A DNA stretch of 5,218 nt from Deltaproteobacteria bacterium (lineage in GTDB: Bacteria; Bdellovibrionota; FAC87; UBA2466), in NCBI GenBank assembly GCA_013205415.1, contig JABMMY010000159.1:1-5218 (forward strand). The letters are read 5' to 3'. The notes below the pieces were generated by a model that worked only from the letters and a program-made list of their open reading frames with translations, did no database searches and was not told where the DNA came from. This document shows positions 1-5,218 of the stretch, one piece after another (the first letter of the stretch is position 1; each line of letters starts with the position of its first letter). The position numbers and the translations under genes were made by a program.

Positions 1-1
1 C

Positions 2-1279
2 AACGTAACACAGTCCTATTCTTTAATTAATTTTTTAAGAGTTTTTACCTCAAAACAAATTCAAGAGGGCCATCTAGCCAATATTCCCGATACCTACTGG
101 AGATCCTTAGATTTAGGTTTAGAAGAGGCCGGAGATCTTTTGGGATCTCCCACCCATTATTTTGATTCTGAAAAGATCCTGGTCCTATCAAAAGCGATTG
201 ATTTCTCTATTATAAAAATTCCTTTAAACTATCAACAGGTCAAAAAAGATTTTTCAGGTATCCACAATTTATTTACAGAGTTGGGAACTCTTCCTTGGCG
301 CGCCGAGCAGTTCACACAGCTTTACTCTAATGCTTTAAAAGCAAACCCCAAAGTTGACTGCAATAATAATAAAACCGCAGAGGCTGCCACAAGAAACATT
401 ACAACCTATGCCGGTCTACTGGCTCACTTTACCGGCGATGTCACCATGCCCTATCACACGTCGTTAGATCATGACGCTATATCGGTCGGGCAAAAAGGGA
501 TTCACGGTTATTTCGAAAGAGATCTTGTAAATGAATTAGAGCTCTCGGGTCTTTTTGGTAAGGTCGTAACAAACGCAGAAAAATTATTGCAGTCTCCGAC
601 CGAAGTGGAATCTACCCCTTCTATTATAATGCTGCGCCGGAAAGCTAAAGAAAATTATCCTGAGCAAACTTCCATTCAAGAGAGCACAGCCGTGATGATG
701 GAGGTGATTAGAGATAGTTTTTCACTCATCGAAAAGCTTCGACAGCTTGATTATACCTATGCCATTGCAAGTCTTGAAGAGGCTATGAAACGAGCCGACT
801 GCAAAGGGAGTGAGGTCGTTAAAGAACTAGCCACTCAATTTGAGACACTGGAAACGAAGGAACAAAGATCTGTTTTTGAAAAGGTGAAGGTTTTGAGCAT
901 ACCATCGGGTTATCAGATTAAAAAAACAACCTCGGCCTGTAGCAGATCGCCTTCAACTCGAGTTACTATCGACGGAGAGTTATCTAAAAACGGAAAAACG
1001 GTAGCGGAGTGGCACGAAGCCCTGATCGTAAATAGATTGGCATTATCGGCAGCTCTTACTGCCGATATTTGGGTAAGAGAATGGCTGCGTCATAAAAGAA
1101 CGAATCTTTGTGCCACCTTTCTTTATGCTCATAAACCCAGTTTCATCAGCCCTACAGATTCCAATTGTTTTGGCTATGCTTTAGAGGAATCTGCTAAAGA
1201 CTTCTTAAAGACTAATGGAAAAAGTGTCCTGCCGTTTCAAAAAATATCCTCTGATCAAAATAACTGCCTCTCTTTTTAG
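2..1279 (+). CDS. Zinc-dependent phospholipase C / S1-P1 nuclease-like protein (5' partial)
   Basis: The frame is open from base 2 to the TAG at 1277-1279, giving 425 residues in the window, so the true start lies upstream; the TTG at 140 is internal. Numbering from the first complete codon, the superfamily zinc-site pattern is visible: THYFD (His52), HFTGD (His142, Asp146), MPYH (His152) and GIHGYFE (His168, Glu172). The spacings H-x3-D-x5-H and H-x3-E match Bacillus cereus phospholipase C. Asp37 or Asp45, before the THYFD motif, could supply the further Asp ligand. The N-terminal Trp and His ligands of the family would lie before the window. The enzyme is expected to be exported and to hydrolyse phosphodiester bonds in phospholipids or nucleic acids; the sequence does not decide which. 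A further ~250 residues follow the zinc motifs, including a long helix at about 336-362 (EWHEALIVNRLALSAAL) reminiscent of the final helix of S1/P1 proteins. The family is fairly secure; the substrate is not. Confidence 0.8.
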   Translation, partial: NVTQSYSLINFLRVFTSKQIQEGHLANIPDTYWRSLDLGLEEAGDLLGSPTHYFDSEKILVLSKAIDFSIIKIPLNYQQVKKDFSGIHNLFTELGTLPWRAEQFTQLYSNALKANPKVDCNNNKTAEAATRNITTYAGLLAHFTGDVTMPYHTSLDHDAISVGQKGIHGYFERDLVNELELSGLFGKVVTNAEKLLQSPTEVESTPSIIMLRRKAKENYPEQTSIQESTAVMMEVIRDSFSLIEKLRQLDYTYAIASLEEAMKRADCKGSEVVKELATQFETLETKEQRSVFEKVKVLSIPSGYQIKKTTSACSRSPSTRVTIDGELSKNGKTVAEWHEALIVNRLALSAALTADIWVREWLRHKRTNLCATFLYAHKPSFISPTDSNCFGYALEESAKDFLKTNGKSVLPFQKISSDQNNCLSF

Positions 1280-1297
1280 CTACGATATGCTTGGGAT

Positions 1298-1317
1298 GGG
1301 CCCTTTGGCCTTTTTTT
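1298..1317 (+). terminator. Short intrinsic terminator after the phospholipase/nuclease-like gene
   Basis: GGCC at 1299-1302 pairs with GGCC at 1307-1310 around a CTTT loop. A G-T wobble (1298:1311) can extend the stem, and seven T residues follow at 1311-1317. It starts 19 bases after the stop codon at 1279. The stem is only 4-5 bp, so termination may be partial and the next gene could be reached by readthrough. Confidence 0.55.
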
Positions 1318-1346
1318 AATTCGGCACTTTGATAAACTACAAGAAT

Positions 1347-2120
1347 ATGACTTTAGATACTTTACAAAAAAATATGATATCTCTATTTATTTTTTTTCTA
1401 GCCCCACTATCGATTCCAGCCATTGCAGTTGAAGATCACTGTGTTCAGGTACTAAGTCAAATGTCCCCTATCTGGGTAAAAGCATCCAAAAGCCCAGGAT
1501 TTCAAACGCTAAGACAAGAAGGAAATCCAGAATTTTATCAAGCGGTCGGTAAAGCGATAAACACTCCTAATATCCCGAAAGCTTATCAAGATCAAAAGGG
1601 TCGAACATGGGAAATAGTTTATGATTCTAATCCGAGTAGGAATGATTTTAATTTTAATATTTCTAGAACTCCCTTTTTAGGCCTTAAATTAAGTGATCTC
1701 AATGCGGTCCTGGCGGCTAAAACACTAGAAGATATTGCGCGGCACACTGGAGCCACTAGCCCTCCGGCAGTAGCCATGGTAAGAGAGGGTGATTTTCCTT
1801 ACTATGAGATCAATCCGAAACATATTAAAGGAACTCCATCCTTTAATAACGCCAAGGATAAAAAGCCTGCCCTAATTCCCTCTAATCATGTCGAACTATA
1901 TAGGAAGGCTATTGCAGATAATAAGGGTGATTATTGGAGCCTCGATGAGACTGGAAATATTCATCGATTTCAAACTACAAATTGGACCACTCATTGGAAT
2001 GGAGCAACCCAACTCAAAAAACCGGGCAAACCTAACTCAATGTTTCCAACTCCTGAAAACCCAGATCCCATTGATTGGAATGAAATTCCTGTGGAAGTGC
2101 GTAGGCACTTTGGCTATTGA
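1347..2120 (+). CDS. Exported protein of unknown function, possibly toxin-like C-terminus
   Basis: I do not recognise this 257-residue protein as a named family. The N-terminus is a clear signal peptide: a lysine before a hydrophobic run (ISLFIFFLAPLSIP) and a likely signal peptidase I site AIA|VED after residue 27. No other membrane segment is visible, so the mature ~230-residue protein should be periplasmic or secreted. It has a single cysteine after the cleavage site (DHC). The middle is mixed in composition, with a WEIVYD strand near 88-93 and an SDLNAV...TLEDIARHTGA helical stretch. The C-terminal third has YWSLDETGNIHRF (196-208) and HWNGAT (216-221), which from memory resemble the ends of some polymorphic toxin domains; this is a weak resemblance. 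ATG 1347 is preferred over TTG 1329 because it gives a compact signal peptide; ATG 1374 is also possible. No good Shine-Dalgarno is seen. The gene follows a weak terminator by 30 bp. No immunity-like partner is evident next to it. Confidence 0.7.
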   Translation: MTLDTLQKNMISLFIFFLAPLSIPAIAVEDHCVQVLSQMSPIWVKASKSPGFQTLRQEGNPEFYQAVGKAINTPNIPKAYQDQKGRTWEIVYDSNPSRNDFNFNISRTPFLGLKLSDLNAVLAAKTLEDIARHTGATSPPAVAMVREGDFPYYEINPKHIKGTPSFNNAKDKKPALIPSNHVELYRKAIADNKGDYWSLDETGNIHRFQTTNWTTHWNGATQLKKPGKPNSMFPTPENPDPIDWNEIPVEVRRHFGY

Positions 2121-2189
2121 TATTGTTTTAAATTCTCTCAGGTTTTAATAAAATTCTTATCTTTAAATTCACTAGGCCGTTCAGGAGAC

Positions 2190-2227
2190 ATTTAGTCACA
2201 AGAAACCTGTATTCCTATTTAGTCACA
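2190..2227. repeat. Pair of 11-nt direct repeats at the 3' end of the VOC gene
   Basis: The sequence ATTTAGTCACA occurs at 2190-2200 and again at 2217-2227, start to start 27 bp. The second copy overlaps the stop codon of the - strand VOC gene (2223-2225). Both copies lie in or at the edge of the AT-rich gap between the two convergent genes. Function is unknown; it could be a duplication scar, a protein site or chance. Confidence 0.4.
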
Positions 2228-2600
2228 CTAATCGACCCCCTGTATGGCTTGAATAGATCACAACCTTCTTACCCTCAGGATCTGTCACTTGAAAGGTGAG
2301 ATGATAGAGGTCTTTTTTGAGGGCACTCACAGTTAGCCTTTCTTTTTTAAGACGAGCATGAACCTTTTTGACATCGTCCACCATCAAATCAAATTCCTGT
2401 TCTCGAACCCAATTATTTTGAGGTGTATTTTTAAATAGCAGTAAATGAGTTCCACCACGCAACTCTAAAATGGCCATGGAACGTTTCTCCATAAATACAT
2501 GCATTCCCAGATTTTTAAAAAACTGAGTTGAGCTCTTTACATCGGCTACTTTTCTATACACGTGACCCAACCAGACTCCTGGCCTTTGTTCTTTTTTCAT
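2223..2600 (-). CDS. VOC-fold protein (glyoxalase/bleomycin resistance superfamily)
   Basis: This is a single 125-residue VOC unit, the usual length for one beta-alpha-beta-beta-beta pair. The first module begins GHVYRKVADVKSSTQFFKNLGM and has a strand pair LELRGG/THLLLF (44-56). The second begins FDLMVDDVKKVHARLKKE (70-87) and ends YHLTFQVTDPEGKKVVIY (99-116), the typical DPxG turn before the last strand. Candidate metal ligands are His13, Glu46 and His100, but Val114 sits where family members with an active metal site usually have Glu. The activity (lyase, dioxygenase, resistance or binding) therefore cannot be named, and it may not be a metalloenzyme. There is no signal peptide, so it should be cytoplasmic. 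The ATG at 2600-2598 gives a standard N-terminus, though no strong Shine-Dalgarno precedes it. It is divergent from the EEP gene and convergent with the unknown exported gene, so it is probably transcribed alone. Confidence 0.8.
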   Translation of the reverse strand: MKKEQRPGVWLGHVYRKVADVKSSTQFFKNLGMHVFMEKRSMAILELRGGTHLLLFKNTPQNNWVREQEFDLMVDDVKKVHARLKKERLTVSALKKDLYHLTFQVTDPEGKKVVIYSSHTGGRLV

Positions 2601-2639
2601 AGGCTGCTATTGTAGTTCTTAGAGATAGATCAAGATAGA

Positions 2640-2645
2640 ATTATA
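2640..2645 (-). promoter_or_regulatory. Candidate -10 box for the VOC gene
   Basis: On the - strand these bases read TATAAT, a perfect sigma-70 -10 hexamer, 40 bp upstream of the ATG of the VOC gene. The matching -35 region (about 2663-2669) is poor, so the promoter would be weak or activator-dependent, or the match may be chance in AT-rich DNA. Confidence 0.35.
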
Positions 2646-2648
2646 ACC

Positions 2649-2661
2649 TCATGGTACATGA
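2649..2661. promoter_or_regulatory. Small perfect dyad (possible operator) upstream of the VOC gene
   Basis: TCATG-GTA-CATGA is an inverted repeat with 5-bp arms and a 3-bp centre. It lies directly upstream of the TATAAT of the - strand candidate promoter, in what would be the -10/-35 spacer, a common position for a repressor site. It is short enough to be chance. Confidence 0.25.
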
Positions 2662-2773
2662 CTCGCGTTAATGATAGCACACATGGACTTTTTTAATTTA
2701 TTCCAGACGCCAACAACGGTATACTTACACAGAAGCTCTGGTCTAAAATGGTAGAATACTTCTCTCCATGCTA

Positions 2774-2779
2774 AAGGGA
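2774..2779 (+). promoter_or_regulatory. Ribosome binding site of the EEP gene
   Basis: AAGGGA lies 7 bases before the ATG at 2787. It is the clearest Shine-Dalgarno in the window and supports that start. A TAGAAT at 2752-2757 could be a -10 box for this gene, but no -35 with normal spacing is convincing. Confidence 0.6.
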
Positions 2780-2786
2780 TCTTACA

Positions 2787-4007
2787 ATGTCATTTTTAAA
2801 GGTACTTTTCTTTTCCTGTTTTTTATTTTTTAATCTTCACTGCACTCACTCTCCTCAATCCCTTAAAAGAGATCCAAGTACCTTAGCTACTAACGGTGGT
2901 TGTACCGATACCCTTGGTGCCTTAACTATAAAGACCAATAGATCCCAACTAGGTTTAGCCAATGATAGCTCCACTGAGACTACTATTCTTCCACCCGCAG
3001 AGATAAAGACATTAGAGCCCCTTGATCCTAATAAATTCTCAGTTTTTTCTCTGGAGAAAAAACTGACCTTATCTACCTATAATGTCCTAAACCTGAAAAC
3101 ATCGGTCGGTAAATTTGAGCCCGATCTAGCCTCTGGAAAAAGGGTAAAAACAAAACCGGAGGGGCCCAAATCGGAGCAATCTATAGAAGGAGTGGCACAG
3201 GCCATTAAAGAAATATCTCCAGATATTATTTTTCTACAAGAGGTAGAGGGGGAGGAGTCGCTTATTACCTTTGCGAAAGAAAAACTGAATAATGAATGGA
3301 GACCTTTATATATCAAAGGAAATGATTCTCGAGGAATTCAAATCGGAGTCCTTGTAAAAAACTCGATCCCGCTTCATTTTGAGTATGAATCCCATCGCGA
3401 CGAACCCTTTTCCAGTGAAAGTCATCCCAATTTAAAAAAGGTATTCTCACGAGACTTTCCGGTTCTACTCGCCAAATCACCTTCAGCTGGCGATCCCCTA
3501 TTTATCCTTTGTGGCGTTCACGGAAAATCTAAACGAAGTGAAAATACACTCGACCCTGAAAGTCGTGAAATCAGAACTGCACAAGCAGAGCGAATGGTAG
3601 CCATTATCAAGTCTTATCAAAACAGGTATCCAAAATCTCCATTGCTAGTTCTTGGGGATTTTAATGCCGAGGTTAATTCAGAGCCCGAGTATGAAGCCCT
3701 AAGACATTTTAATCTCAAAGATGCTTTCGATCTCAGTCCTAATCCTCTACCTAAGGGGGATCCAGGACGAATCACCCACACCTACCATCCTAAAGATGGA
3801 GCCACAAAAAGAGCCCAACTAGACTCTATTCTAGTCGCCCCTCCTTTTCAGAATCTAATTCTAGGAACTCATGTTTACCGTTATAAAAATGCAGATGGGT
3901 CTGAAATACCCCTTCCGTCGACCTATGGAGAGCGCGAGCAAAATCCCTCAGACCACTACCCGGTTTGGACTGAATTAAACCTGCAACAATTATTAAAATT
4001 AAACTAG
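2787..4007 (+). CDS. Exported endonuclease/exonuclease/phosphatase (EEP) family protein, possible lipoprotein
   Basis: The 406-residue product carries the full DNase I-like (EEP) motif series in order: TYNVLNL (Asn99), FLQEVE (Glu152, metal), SRGIQIGVLV (182-190), GVHGKS (catalytic-type His245), LGDFNAE (Asp291, Asn293), QLDSILV (Asp346) and PSDHYPV (Asp389-His390). It should be a Mg-dependent phosphodiesterase or phosphatase acting on nucleic acid, or possibly on a lipid headgroup. The N-terminus has Lys5 and a phenylalanine-rich hydrophobic run to Cys19; NLHC is a poor lipobox, so lipidation at Cys19 is possible but unproven. A low-complexity linker (about 20-88) separates this from the catalytic domain. 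About 53 residues separate Asn99 from Glu152, and the stretch between is Lys/Pro-rich, as in bacterial EEP proteins of the 'NVENLF' type. It starts at an ATG with a good Shine-Dalgarno. greB begins 60 bp downstream, so cotranscription is possible. The enzyme class is secure; the substrate is not. Confidence 0.88.
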   Translation: MSFLKVLFFSCFLFFNLHCTHSPQSLKRDPSTLATNGGCTDTLGALTIKTNRSQLGLANDSSTETTILPPAEIKTLEPLDPNKFSVFSLEKKLTLSTYNVLNLKTSVGKFEPDLASGKRVKTKPEGPKSEQSIEGVAQAIKEISPDIIFLQEVEGEESLITFAKEKLNNEWRPLYIKGNDSRGIQIGVLVKNSIPLHFEYESHRDEPFSSESHPNLKKVFSRDFPVLLAKSPSAGDPLFILCGVHGKSKRSENTLDPESREIRTAQAERMVAIIKSYQNRYPKSPLLVLGDFNAEVNSEPEYEALRHFNLKDAFDLSPNPLPKGDPGRITHTYHPKDGATKRAQLDSILVAPPFQNLILGTHVYRYKNADGSEIPLPSTYGEREQNPSDHYPVWTELNLQQLLKLN

Positions 4008-4055
4008 ATACCGATCCCACCACAGGTCCTTTTGTTTTTTAGGCTCCTTTGTGCT

Positions 4056-4060
4056 AAAGA
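4056..4060 (+). promoter_or_regulatory. Ribosome binding site that sets the greB start
   Basis: AAAGA lies 7 bases before the ATG at 4068 and favours it over the in-frame TTG at 4032. The TTG would add twelve residues (MFFRLLCAKDRS) unlike any GreB N-terminus. Confidence 0.5.
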
Positions 4061-4067
4061 TCGCTCT

Positions 4068-4637
4068 ATGTCAAAAGCATTTACAAAAGAGGACGATGAC
4101 GCAGAGGATATTTCATCAGAAAATGCGCAGGAAAAAAATCAGATTTCAACTCCTGGTCATAAAAATTATATCACGCCTCAAGGACTGGAAAAATTAAGAA
4201 CGGAATGGAAAAAGCTAATGGATATTGATCGTCCAGAGCTTGTAAAAATAGTCAGTTGGGCAGCGGGTAACGGTGACCGCTCAGAAAATGGCGACTATAT
4301 TTATGGAAAAAGAAAGCTTAGAGAAACGGATCGAAGAATTCGATTTCTTACTAAACGAATGGAAAATGCTGAGGTCATTAATCCCTCTCAACAACACTCA
4401 GATAAGGTTCTCTTTGGCGCAACCGTTACCGTAATTGATGAAGAGGCCAAAGAACGAAAATACTCTATCGTGGGAATCGACGAGACAGATGGCAAACGGG
4501 GTCGCATTAGTTGGATCTCTCCAATTGCTAAAGCTCTTTTGCGACATAAAGTAGGCGACTTCGTTACAGTTGTCATACCCAAAGGACAGGAGGATTTAGA
4601 GATTAAAAAAATAACTTACGAAACGCTGCCAGAATGA
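4068..4637 (+). CDS. greB: Transcription elongation factor GreB
   Basis: GreB enters the secondary channel of backtracked RNA polymerase and stimulates its intrinsic transcript cleavage, letting stalled complexes restart. The protein is 189 residues from ATG 4068. The core from about residue 35 aligns by eye with E. coli GreB throughout: ITPQGLEKL, then the coiled-coil tip GDRSENGDY (69-77), whose Asp70 and Glu73 are the acidic residues that hold the catalytic Mg in the polymerase active site. The second coiled-coil strand (KRKLRETDRRIRFLTKRMEN) follows. The C-terminal FKBP-like domain starts near KVLFGATV (113) and includes SPIAKALL (151-158). The WAA...GDRSEN form and DRRIRFL identify GreB rather than GreA. 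Unusually, about 34 acidic, polar residues (KEDDDAEDISSENAQEKNQ) precede the core, where E. coli GreB has only a few. No strong promoter is seen in the 60 bp after the EEP gene. It converges with the M14-type gene. Confidence 0.95.
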   Translation: MSKAFTKEDDDAEDISSENAQEKNQISTPGHKNYITPQGLEKLRTEWKKLMDIDRPELVKIVSWAAGNGDRSENGDYIYGKRKLRETDRRIRFLTKRMENAEVINPSQQHSDKVLFGATVTVIDEEAKERKYSIVGIDETDGKRGRISWISPIAKALLRHKVGDFVTVVIPKGQEDLEIKKITYETLPE

Positions 4638-4700
4638 AATCCCGGTCCTGTAAGGTTTTAAAAACTCCACGTCACACACCGATCGTTATATTTCAATCAT

Positions 4701-5218
4701 CTACTTGAAGGCCTCTATGGCACGATAAACAGGATACAAACCCAAATTTTCATCCCAACTTGAATGCAACCGATGGAAAAACTCAAGCCTTTTTTCATTG
4801 GAATTTCGAAACTCTGGATCGCTTAATTTTTCTTCAAATACCTTTTGAATTTCTGGCTTTAGCAACATCTCTTCGCCCAATACTTCAGCCACATAATTTT
4901 CCATATACTCCTTGGGTTCAAAACGGGTATTAAAAAATCCCCAGGCCAAAAGAGAGTCAGGTGCCTTGGGTTCAAACAGATGCACTACTAAAAGTGATTT
5001 GGGCTGGCGGCAGGTAATGAATATATCACCCTCTGAAAGTACCCTTTTCTCTTTTTTCCAATCGCCAGTGATAGTAAGGCCTTGATGCCCTTCAAAGGAT
5101 CTATTCGCAAAACTGAAGGTATCGGCCCGAAAGACACCGACCTCTTTCTCTCCGAAACCATCTGTGATTACCCGATAGCTAATTCCATGCACATCAAGTT
5201 TGTGAAGCACCAAAGAGG
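4701..5218 (-). CDS. M14-type zinc carboxypeptidase-like protein, C-terminal part (5' partial)
   Basis: The frame is open to the right edge of the window; the TTG at 5213-5211 is internal and the true start is outside. About 171 residues are visible, ending at TAG 4703-4701. Numbering from that TTG, the segment EPKAPDSLLAWGFFN (81-95), then FEPKEYMENYVAEVLGEEML (98-117), FRNSNEKRLEFFHRLH (135-150) and LGLYPVYR (157-164), matches the conserved tail of a group of bacterial M14 peptidases, recalled from memory. Before it, FEGHQGLTITGDW (40-52) and a GDIFITCRQPKSLLVVHLFE strand run (62-81) fit the region preceding that tail. The zinc ligands (HxxE and later His) and catalytic Glu would lie upstream, outside the window, so activity cannot be judged. 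Export signals also cannot be seen. It is convergent with greB across a 63-bp gap that shows no clear terminator. Confidence 0.72.
   Translation of the reverse strand, partial: SLVLHKLDVHGISYRVITDGFGEKEVGVFRADTFSFANRSFEGHQGLTITGDWKKEKRVLSEGDIFITCRQPKSLLVVHLFEPKAPDSLLAWGFFNTRFEPKEYMENYVAEVLGEEMLLKPEIQKVFEEKLSDPEFRNSNEKRLEFFHRLHSSWDENLGLYPVYRAIEAFK

Noticed and set aside
1888..2148. 86-codon + strand reading frame overlapping the end of the unknown exported gene
   Set aside because: It lies almost wholly inside a better-supported gene in another frame, has no ribosome binding site and gives a protein with no recognisable features.
2182..2209. CAGG...CCTG hairpin in the gap between the convergent genes
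   Set aside because: The stem is only 4 bp with a loop of about 20 bases and no T tract follows on either strand.
1543..3113. Shared 11-mer CGGTCGGTAAA at 1543-1553 and 3103-3113
   Set aside because: Both copies are in coding sequence and encode Val-Gly-Lys in unrelated proteins, so coincidence is the simplest explanation.
3077..3316. 79-codon - strand reading frame inside the EEP gene
   Set aside because: It is antisense to a gene with intact catalytic motifs and shows no start signals of its own.
3826..4023. 65-codon - strand reading frame over the end of the EEP gene
   Set aside because: It is a shadow of the conserved SDH-motif region; no ribosome binding site or family signal is seen.
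4008..4067. T-rich stretch between the EEP gene and greB as a terminator
   Set aside because: The run TTTTGTTTTTT has no stable GC hairpin before it, so readthrough into greB is as likely as termination.
4388..4582. 64-codon - strand reading frame inside greB
   Set aside because: It is antisense to the conserved FKBP-like domain of GreB, which explains the sequence constraint.
4638..4700. Possible bidirectional terminator between greB and the M14-type gene
   Set aside because: GGTTTTAAAAACT is a near palindrome but has no room for a loop and is AT-only apart from its ends; no convincing stem exists.

Overview
The window is moderately AT-rich bacterial DNA with tightly packed genes on both strands. 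Several products look exported: two genes carry visible N-terminal signal sequences, and a third belongs to an exported enzyme superfamily. GreB, exported hydrolases and a possible lipoprotein point to a Gram-negative proteobacterium-like host. The mix of secreted nuclease, phospholipase and peptidase types would suit a predatory lineage such as Bdellovibrionota, but that assignment is inference from style, not from a marker gene.

Left part (+ strand): the window opens inside a zinc-dependent phospholipase C / S1-P1 nuclease-like gene whose frame is open from base 2. It ends at 1279 and is followed by a short GC hairpin with a T tract. Next is an unrecognised exported protein (1347-2120) with a clear signal peptide and a C-terminal segment vaguely like polymorphic-toxin tails.

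Middle: a small VOC-fold (glyoxalase/bleomycin-resistance superfamily) gene lies on the - strand (2223-2600). It shares a 186-bp divergent intergenic region with a + strand gene for an exported endonuclease/exonuclease/phosphatase (EEP) protein (2787-4007). That region holds a -10-like TATAAT and a small dyad on the VOC side, and a good ribosome binding site on the EEP side. The greB gene for the transcript-cleavage factor follows the EEP gene in the same direction after 60 bp.

Right part (- strand): the C-terminal section of an M14-type zinc carboxypeptidase-like protein converges on greB and runs off the right edge, so its catalytic zinc site is not in the window.

No RNA gene, CRISPR array, insertion sequence or complete novel multi-gene system is visible. 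The genes do not form one obvious pathway. The best candidates for a second look are the unrecognised exported protein and the loose clustering of hydrolases that may act outside the cytoplasm.
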